Origin: Minisyncoccota bacterium
GTDB taxonomy: Bacteria > Patescibacteriota > Minisyncoccia > Moranbacterales > GCA-2747515
Length of the DNA stretch: 8,226 nucleotides
Assembly: GCA_938034715.1 (NCBI GenBank)
Contig: CALHMM010000070.1
Coordinates: 1 to 8,226 of the forward strand
Direction of reading: 5' to 3'
A program made the translations under genes and the position numbers. The notes under the pieces were generated by a model. The model saw only the letters and a list, made by a program, of their open reading frames with translations. It made no database searches and was not told where the DNA came from. Shown in pieces: positions 1 to 4,825 of this stretch (position 1 is the first letter of the stretch; each line of letters opens with the position of its first letter).

Positions 1-525
1 CTTATCTGTACTCATCAGAAACATCATCAAATGACCAATACCTTCTGCATCAAGATTATTAGTTGGCTCGTCTAGCAAAAGGATGTCTGGATCTTGTATC
101 AAAGCTGAGGCTAATAGAAGCCTTGCTTGCTGTCCTCCTGAAAAATCCTTAACTAGCTTATCAGTTGGAATCGTTAAATTTACAACACTCAGAACTTCCT
201 TGATTTTGCGGTTGAGATCATAGTCTTGCCCAGTGAAATACAGCGCAAAGAAATCTTCCACACTCAGCTCAAGCTGATCACGCGGAATAACTTGCTGCGA
301 ACAGGCAATTGTATTGCTGGAGTCTATAAATACTTTTCCTGAAAGTGGCTTTAGCTTCCCTTGGATAATGTTGAAAAGAGTACTCTTCCCTGCGCCATTT
401 TGACCCATGAGGGCTACTTTTGAACCTTCCCTGAGTGTAAATGATGCTTCATCAAGTGTGACCTTTCCATCACTGTATTCGTATGATACGTTTCCGAATC
501 GGATTGCCAAATTATCTGCGGCCAT
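1..525 (-). CDS. ABC-F family ATP-binding protein, N-terminal part (cut by window edge)
   Basis: The reading frame opens with ATG at 523-525 and stays open to base 1, giving 175 residues. What is seen is one complete ABC ATPase core: Walker A GQNGAGKST (residues 41-49), ABC signature FSGGQQAR (128-135), Walker B ILLLDEP (148-154) and the TNNLD stretch (155-159). The family inference is ABC-F (EttA/Uup/antibiotic-resistance type), soluble tandem ATPases acting on the ribosome. Support is the DEPTNNLD motif, the following LDAEGIGHLMMFL stretch, and no membrane segment or permease nearby. The linker and second ATPase domain would lie beyond the left edge. A transporter ATPase cannot be excluded from half a protein. 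The leader has no clear Shine-Dalgarno. A weak TTTCCA/TATTAT promoter pair with 17 bp spacing (556-584) overlaps the upstream terminator hairpin, so the gene is probably transcribed separately from the upstream operon. Confidence 0.85.
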   Translation of the reverse strand, partial: MAADNLAIRFGNVSYEYSDGKVTLDEASFTLREGSKVALMGQNGAGKSTLFNIIQGKLKPLSGKVFIDSSNTIACSQQVIPRDQLELSVEDFFALYFTGQDYDLNRKIKEVLSVVNLTIPTDKLVKDFSGGQQARLLLASALIQDPDILLLDEPTNNLDAEGIGHLMMFLMSTDK

Positions 526-565
526 AAAGAATAAATTCAATTTTAAAGTTATCCCATAATACATC

Positions 566-593
566 AAAAGCACCTTTTTGGAAAGGTGCTTTT
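566..593 (-). terminator. Rho-independent terminator of the glycosyltransferase-deacetylase operon
   Basis: A perfect 12-bp inverted repeat (566-577 with 582-593, arm AAAAGCACCTTT) encloses a 4-nt loop and ends in a TTTT run when read on the minus strand. It starts 17 bases past the deacetylase stop codon and lies before the ABC-F start. The repeat is symmetric, so it would also form on the plus strand, but no plus-strand gene leads into it. Confidence 0.8.
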
Positions 594-609
594 GCTTGAT
601 TTGTGAATG

Positions 610-1575
610 TTATTGGACGGTTTCCTGGTTGTAAATATCGTTGTAGATTTTGGGAGTTATGAAACCTACATTGTCATAAGAACTTAACTGATCTAAAAGA
701 CCAAGGTAGTATCTTTGGTAGATTTCAACGTCTAGCTCGCCACTGAGATCTGTAAAGTCCTGTGGGTGCGTCATGATAACGCAGATATTTTTCTCTCTCC
801 ATGCCAATTTACACTGATCAATGATGGTATTTGGTGTTTCTAGACGATTGTAATCGTACGAGTACGTTGTTGAATCGAAATCAAATGTCCAATCTCCCTT
901 AGCTGAAACATCCCTGAAACCTTGCTCCATAAGTGCTTGAATAGTTCCTTTGGAGTAAATATTTCTTGGTGGGATAAATGTCGTAACCTCTGTGTCAAAT
1001 GTGCCTTCAAGAATACCTTTTCCCTTTTTGATGCGTTCAAATGACTCTTCGTAACTCAGATCTTCAAATTCTGCCTTCCCATTGTACTTTGCGCCATCTT
1101 GTAGCTGGTGATCCCACCCGTGCTGAGCTATTTCTAGATTACATTTTGCTTTTTTTAAATAACGTAGTGTTTTTTTATCATTTTCGATATCTTTTGGGAT
1201 TACTCCGAGCAATGGTGGAATCCCTCTATCAATCGCATCATTTACTGCCATCTCGGACAATTCGTTCCATGCTCCTGATTGTATATCATCCATTCGAAGT
1301 ACTACCCATAATGTATCTCGGGAGCTGTGAGCGTATTTTTCAAAATTAAAGCATCGCCCTTGGAAGTTTTCTTGGATGAATCGTTGTGTGTATCCAACGA
1401 CGCCTTGCTTACCTGCTGTGGCGTTTTTGATTGAAACAAAACCAAAGACTACTACAAAAACTGTCGCAGCAACGATACCAAGCGAGGTGATACGCGCAAC
1501 AAAATTGTGCGATATTTTAAATACGGCAATCAAGCCGACGCTTATCAAAATTGTGAGAAATCCTAGTGAAATCAT
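610..1575 (-). CDS. Membrane-anchored polysaccharide deacetylase (NodB/CE4-like)
   Basis: A 321-residue protein with two hydrophobic segments at the N terminus (about 3-18 and 31-48), then an extracytoplasmic domain. The NodB/carbohydrate esterase 4 motifs are readable: RMDD (94-97) giving the catalytic base and metal-binding Asp pair, HGWDH (152-156) giving the HxxxH metal ligands, FIPPRN (200-205) in place of the usual RPPY motif, and MTHPQDF (268-274) with the late active-site His270. In this family a metal-bound water removes N-acetyl groups from hexosamine polymers. The substrate here is inferred, not seen. The divergent motif 3 and the RMDD form also recall DUF2334-type deacetylase relatives. 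The gene starts 10 bases after the stop of the glycosyltransferase and has no clear ribosome binding site of its own. Co-transcription and translational coupling are therefore likely, and the product of the first enzyme is the natural substrate candidate. Confidence 0.83.
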   Translation of the reverse strand: MISLGFLTILISVGLIAVFKISHNFVARITSLGIVAATVFVVVFGFVSIKNATAGKQGVVGYTQRFIQENFQGRCFNFEKYAHSSRDTLWVVLRMDDIQSGAWNELSEMAVNDAIDRGIPPLLGVIPKDIENDKKTLRYLKKAKCNLEIAQHGWDHQLQDGAKYNGKAEFEDLSYEESFERIKKGKGILEGTFDTEVTTFIPPRNIYSKGTIQALMEQGFRDVSAKGDWTFDFDSTTYSYDYNRLETPNTIIDQCKLAWREKNICVIMTHPQDFTDLSGELDVEIYQRYYLGLLDQLSSYDNVGFITPKIYNDIYNQETVQ

Positions 1576-1585
1576 AGTATTGTCA

Positions 1586-2605
1586 TTAATATCTTGCGGG
1601 CTTATACCACGTGAGATTTTTTGTTCTGAAAATAACTGTCTTTATGAACTGCTCTAAAAACAGTGTGAGGTTTAATAAATGTAATAATGGGTAAAATGGT
1701 GCTGCGAGCATCAGATCTAGTCTCTTGCGTGTAATGGCCACAACTAGTCCGATTGCAAATGCTAGCGCTATGTAATAGCTTATAGCGAGAACAAAGTATT
1801 GGACGTCCATAAACAGTATATAGATGATTCCAACAAGTCCGACTAATCCCTCCAAGAACATCATTGAAAGAAAGAGTGTTTGCAGAGGATTGTTCAGCAC
1901 TTGTGAAATGTGCTTCAGTAAGCATTGCCATGTTCCGCCATACCACCTGCGTACTTGACCGATGTAACTCCTTAGTGAGTCTGGATCGTTTGTCCTTACA
2001 ACAGCCTTAGTGTCAAATATAATGCGAGAAGTTGAAGCATTGACCTGATAAGAAATGTCTAGATCTTCTGCAAGTGTGTCGTGCTCAAAGAGCATCTCTC
2101 TCTTGAAAAAATCTGTTCTGAACGCACCCGCACAACCTGGAATTATGTATACAAAACCCACAAGGGATTGTGCGTACTTGAAAATGTTTTGTAGCAGAGT
2201 GTATTCGATTTCTCTGCAAGCTGTAAGAAGATTCCTCTTGTTACTTTGTACATAGCCACTAAAGGCGACGACATTTTCGTCCTCAAAAGCCATTTCAACA
2301 TGTCTCACAAAGCGATAAGAGACTTCAGTATCAGCATCAAGCGTGATAAATACATCACCAGTTACATGTCTGAGGCCATGTTCTTGTGCCATACTTTTGA
2401 TCCCAGTATTTTCATCAAGTAGCACTGGCTTTATCTTTTCATGCTTTTTTGCTGCTTCTAGAATAATTTTTCTTGTATTATCGGTACTACCATCATCTAC
2501 TATTACGATTTCGTCAGCTTGGCGAGATTGGTCAAGACACGACGAAATCGTCGCAGGTAGACCGCTTTGCTCATTGTGACATGGTATAAGAATAGTGATT
2601 TTCAT
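1586..2605 (-). CDS. Processive family 2 glycosyltransferase (PgaC/IcaA/NodC-like)
   Basis: A 339-residue inner-membrane enzyme. The GT-A domain begins directly at MKITILIPCHNE. Nucleotide-sugar binding Asp37/Asp38 lie in VDDGSTDNT, the DxD metal motif is D90-A-D92, the general-base ED pair is E180-D181 (LAEDLDISY), and the QxxRW motif of processive synthases is at 217-221 (QVRRW). Three membrane segments follow (about 241-267, 270-291, 298-322). This set is typical of beta-linked homopolymer synthases (poly-GlcNAc, chitin oligomer, hyaluronan, cellulose). At 339 residues it is shorter than PgaC or IcaA and lacks their N-terminal membrane helices. The sugar cannot be read from sequence, but the adjacent deacetylase favours an N-acetylhexosamine polymer. 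No PgaA-, PgaD- or IcaC-like partner is visible. It is first in a two-gene operon with a consensus promoter. ATG 2605 follows a weak purine-rich AAAAGAA. Confidence 0.88.
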   Translation of the reverse strand: MKITILIPCHNEQSGLPATISSCLDQSRQADEIVIVDDGSTDNTRKIILEAAKKHEKIKPVLLDENTGIKSMAQEHGLRHVTGDVFITLDADTEVSYRFVRHVEMAFEDENVVAFSGYVQSNKRNLLTACREIEYTLLQNIFKYAQSLVGFVYIIPGCAGAFRTDFFKREMLFEHDTLAEDLDISYQVNASTSRIIFDTKAVVRTNDPDSLRSYIGQVRRWYGGTWQCLLKHISQVLNNPLQTLFLSMMFLEGLVGLVGIIYILFMDVQYFVLAISYYIALAFAIGLVVAITRKRLDLMLAAPFYPLLHLLNLTLFLEQFIKTVIFRTKNLTWYKPARY

Positions 2606-2630
2606 TTCTTTTGTACTTTGATAACACTCA

Positions 2631-2659
2631 ACTATATACTATTTATCGTATATTGTCAA
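2631..2659 (-). promoter_or_regulatory. Sigma-70 type promoter of the glycosyltransferase-deacetylase operon
   Basis: Read on the minus strand, a perfect -35 TTGACA (2654-2659) is followed by 17 bp and a -10 TATAGT (2631-2636). Transcription would start near 2624, leaving a leader of about 19 nt before ATG 2605. This is the best promoter match in the window. Confidence 0.72.
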
Positions 2660-2863
2660 TACCTTGATTATCTTGCATCATTTCCCTATTTTGCTCACTT
2701 TTACGCTTTCTATCGTTTTTCCCCTAAACATTACCTTTCCAAACACACACTGCGGTTGAAAATTTTGCTGCCAAGACCAGCGAAAATCATTCCTTGCATA
2801 TCATATATTTTCTGCGTATTTCACACATCTTCACATTGTTGCTTTATATACTTCCGCCAAAAC

Positions 2864-2886
2864 ACAGGATACTAATTGCATCCTGT
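2864..2886 (-). terminator. Possible weak terminator after the secreted-protein gene
   Basis: ACAGGAT (2864-2870) and ATCCTGT (2880-2886) form a 7-bp stem with a 9-nt loop. On the minus strand the stem is followed by GTTTTGG, a short and interrupted T tract. It lies 54 bases past the stop of the upstream gene. The stem is short and moderately AT-rich, so the call is tentative. Confidence 0.3.
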
Positions 2887-2939
2887 TAAGGTCTTGAACC
2901 TCTGATTGGTGATACTCGGATCAAACTCGCTGTTGCCGA

Positions 2940-3521
2940 CTATTGTGACGGAAAGATAAAATAGTCGCTTTTTGCTGCTGGGTGTAGTCTTGTAACATCG
3001 CAGGCTTTTCCTTGGTCTGCGACCGCTGCTTGAGCGATCAGCTGTGCCGGTGTTAATTGTGGTTTAGGAGGAGCCGCTTTTGGGACATCAGATCCTGTAA
3101 CGAATAGTGTTTTTTTGTCGGTATCGTATGTCAGATACGTTGTTTTTCCTGGTCTGGCGACGACACTTATTGAGGCTTTTTTGCTATCATTGCCACGAAG
3201 CCTTTTTTTATCGTTGCGCTCTTGGTAGGAACAATCTCTATTGCAGTCGTAAACTGTAATAACGTATGTCCCATCTTTTGCATCATCGAAGAGCATATTG
3301 TCGCCAAACTCTACTTCGACATATTTACCCGCTTTTGTCATGAATGCCTTAAATTCCTCGGCATCTCCCCCTCTTATGTTGAGGCGAATGATCGATCCGC
3401 CATTAGCAAGGATCCAGGCGGGAGGTTTATAGCCATTACCCCACCATCCCGCTGCCTCAATATGTGAAAGTGGCAAAAATACTGTTGCTAGTATTATTAA
3501 GCAAACTCTGAATTTTAGCAT
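2940..3521 (-). CDS. Secreted protein of unknown function
   Basis: I do not recognise this family. The frame could start at ATG 3560, but I choose ATG 3521. It places a classical signal peptide at the very start (hydrophobic FRVCLIILATVFLPL, predicted cleavage after about residue 23-24, IEA/AGWW), and a TTGTAA/TACTTT promoter lies just upstream. The result is 193 residues. The mature protein begins with an aromatic-rich WWGNGYKPPAW stretch. A probable beta-rich domain follows (about 40-145) with alternating strands such as YVEVEF, TYVITVYDC, ASISVVA and TLFVTG, and a DCNRDC cysteine pair (93 and 97). A Pro/Ala/Gln-rich tail (148-170) precedes the short C terminus with Cys174. It diverges from the thioredoxin-fold gene. 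The unpaired third mature Cys and an open alternative frame past the stop leave the true C terminus uncertain. Confidence 0.7.
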   Translation of the reverse strand: MLKFRVCLIILATVFLPLSHIEAAGWWGNGYKPPAWILANGGSIIRLNIRGGDAEEFKAFMTKAGKYVEVEFGDNMLFDDAKDGTYVITVYDCNRDCSYQERNDKKRLRGNDSKKASISVVARPGKTTYLTYDTDKKTLFVTGSDVPKAAPPKPQLTPAQLIAQAAVADQGKACDVTRLHPAAKSDYFIFPSQ

Positions 3522-3550
3522 TGGTATGGTATAATTATTGGCACTTTTAT

Positions 3551-3579
3551 AAAGTAACATCTTTTTAGTCTTTTTACAA
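3551..3579 (-). promoter_or_regulatory. Probable promoter of the secreted-protein gene
   Basis: On the minus strand, -35-like TTGTAA (3574-3579) and -10-like TACTTT (3551-3556) are 17 bp apart. The predicted transcript start near 3544 falls inside the longer possible reading frame (ATG 3560) and about 22 nt before ATG 3521. This supports the shorter start. Each hexamer has two mismatches, so this is moderate evidence. Confidence 0.4.
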
Positions 3580-3661
3580 AGATGTATCGCTCATGAATTT
3601 ATCATAGTCTGACGCTCCGGAGACCACTAACTAACTACTGGATATTAAAATTTATTTGTTC

Positions 3662-4759
3662 ATGACACCTCAAACAAGTGAGAGCCCAAAGCTCCAACGC
3701 ACTATCAATAGGAAAAAGAGATTGTCTGGATTTTTTTTGGCGATTATATTGTTAGGTATAGTAGGATTTTTTTTGTTTACTACTTTTTCAGTTGTTGGCA
3801 ATCTGCGCGATGAGAATGAAGCGTTGGAGAATCAATTATCACAGTTTTTAAATGATGACCCAATCACAACATACAGCGATAAAACCTTTGTACGATATGA
3901 GCAAAATCCACTTTCTGTAACGGTTTATACCTCTGCAACATGTAATAAATGTGATGATGAAGCTAAGGAGATTATCGCTAAACTCCAAGCCTCTCTACCA
4001 ACGCTTCAAGAGATTATTCTACTTGATACTGACGACAAGGAAGTGCAGAGTCAGGCCCTCGAACAAGGTGTTGGATATTTACCTGGCATTGTCTTTTCAC
4101 AAGATATTACACAAACGACTTTTTATGAGGAAGGGAAAGAATTTTTCAGCGAGAAATCAGATGGCTCTCAACAGTTTTACACGCATGCTCTAGGCCACGC
4201 TCCGGCAAAATATATTGCTACAACAAAAAATCTAGACGGGTTTCCCTCACAAGGTACTAGTACCACCACGCAACGGGCCGAAGCAAGTAATCAATTGGAA
4301 ATACATGCGTTTTTAACTACAGATTGCCCGGCGTGTAAAACAGCACGGGATGTCATTAAGAGCATAGAGAAGTCTAACCCTCGCGTGAAAGTAGTAGAGC
4401 ATTTTTCTGAGAAATTACAAAAGGAGAATATCTCTGCTACAAGAGCTATAGCGTGCGCTCATCTAGCGGGCAAGGGAGAGGCTTTTACTGACAGACTTTT
4501 TGCTCGCCAAGCGGCATGGTTGGAAGTTAATGCTTTGGATCCAGTCTTCGCTAGATATGCCACTAGTGTCGGCATTGACAATGACACCTTTAGTTCCTGC
4601 CTGAGCGAAGATAATATTGAAATCACGAGACAAGATAGACTCTTTCAAACATTTGGCCTAACGCAAGTACCAACTATTTTTATCAATAATATTCCATTTG
4701 TCGGTGTGCAAACTGTTTCAACGCTAAATCAAGCAATTGCAGAAATAGACGTGAACTAG
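3662..4759 (+). CDS. Membrane-anchored tandem thioredoxin-fold protein with a DsbA-like C-terminal domain
   Basis: ATG 3662 gives 365 residues. A TTG two codons upstream is in frame but less likely. A Lys/Arg-rich N terminus leads into one membrane helix (about 22-45), then a short coiled-coil-like stretch (46-62). Two thioredoxin-fold domains follow outside the membrane. The first has SATCNKCDD with CxxC at 94-97 and a probable cis-Pro loop YLPG (139-142). The second has TTDCPACKTA with CPAC at 222-225, a helical insertion as in DsbA (IACAHLAG... through FSSCL), and the cis-Pro loop TQVPTIFIN (334-342). A Ser/Thr-rich linker (about 199-207) separates them. DsbA-like proteins oxidise or isomerise cysteines in exported proteins. 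The neighbouring secreted proteins contain cysteines and could be clients, which is inference. No VKOR or DsbB partner is visible. No Shine-Dalgarno and no convincing promoter is seen between the divergent genes. Confidence 0.82.
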   Translation: MTPQTSESPKLQRTINRKKRLSGFFLAIILLGIVGFFLFTTFSVVGNLRDENEALENQLSQFLNDDPITTYSDKTFVRYEQNPLSVTVYTSATCNKCDDEAKEIIAKLQASLPTLQEIILLDTDDKEVQSQALEQGVGYLPGIVFSQDITQTTFYEEGKEFFSEKSDGSQQFYTHALGHAPAKYIATTKNLDGFPSQGTSTTTQRAEASNQLEIHAFLTTDCPACKTARDVIKSIEKSNPRVKVVEHFSEKLQKENISATRAIACAHLAGKGEAFTDRLFARQAAWLEVNALDPVFARYATSVGIDNDTFSSCLSEDNIEITRQDRLFQTFGLTQVPTIFINNIPFVGVQTVSTLNQAIAEIDVN

Positions 4760-4782
4760 CAATTAAATCCATAAAGATTCAT

Positions 4783-4816
4783 AAACTAAAAATCCCCGTA
4801 GAGGGATTTTTAGTTT
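4783..4816. terminator. Bidirectional terminator between convergent genes
   Basis: A perfect 14-bp stem (4783-4796 with 4803-4816, arm AAACTAAAAATCCC) has a 6-nt loop. The plus-strand read ends in a TTTTTAGTTTT tract, and the minus-strand read also ends T-rich. It lies between the stop of the thioredoxin-fold gene (4759) and the stop of the sugar dehydrogenase gene (4826), so it can serve both. Confidence 0.85.
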
Positions 4817-4825
4817 TCTAGAATT

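Larger units (their letters stand above)
2606..2939. other. Noncoding spacer, AT- and pyrimidine-rich
   Basis: Apart from the promoter at 2631-2659 I find no gene here. The plus strand is rich in T and C. There is an imperfect hairpin at 2762-2787 (GCTG/CAGC plus ATTTT/AAAAT with one bulged G, 7-nt loop). From about 2880 to 2939 the base composition turns less AT-rich and one minus-strand frame is open, which may be an extension of the neighbouring gene (see findings). No convincing small RNA or tRNA is visible. Confidence 0.5.

Noticed and set aside
2567..2875. Plus-strand open frame of 102 codons across the spacer
   Set aside because: It overlaps the start of the glycosyltransferase antisense, is dominated by Phe/Tyr/Ser/Cys as expected from T/C-rich DNA, and has no ribosome binding site or recognisable motif.
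2890..2900. GGTTCAAGACC on the minus strand, like a tRNA T-loop
   Set aside because: No matching acceptor, D-arm or anticodon arm lies at the right distance upstream, and the T stem has a mismatch.
3615..3622. CTCCGGAG palindrome between the divergent genes, with a GGAG that looks like a ribosome binding site
   Set aside because: It is 40 bases from the ATG with an in-frame stop between. As an operator it is only a single 8-bp palindrome without further support.
3656..3658. TTG as the start of the thioredoxin-fold gene
   Set aside because: An ATG two codons later is the more usual start codon, and neither has a supporting ribosome binding site.
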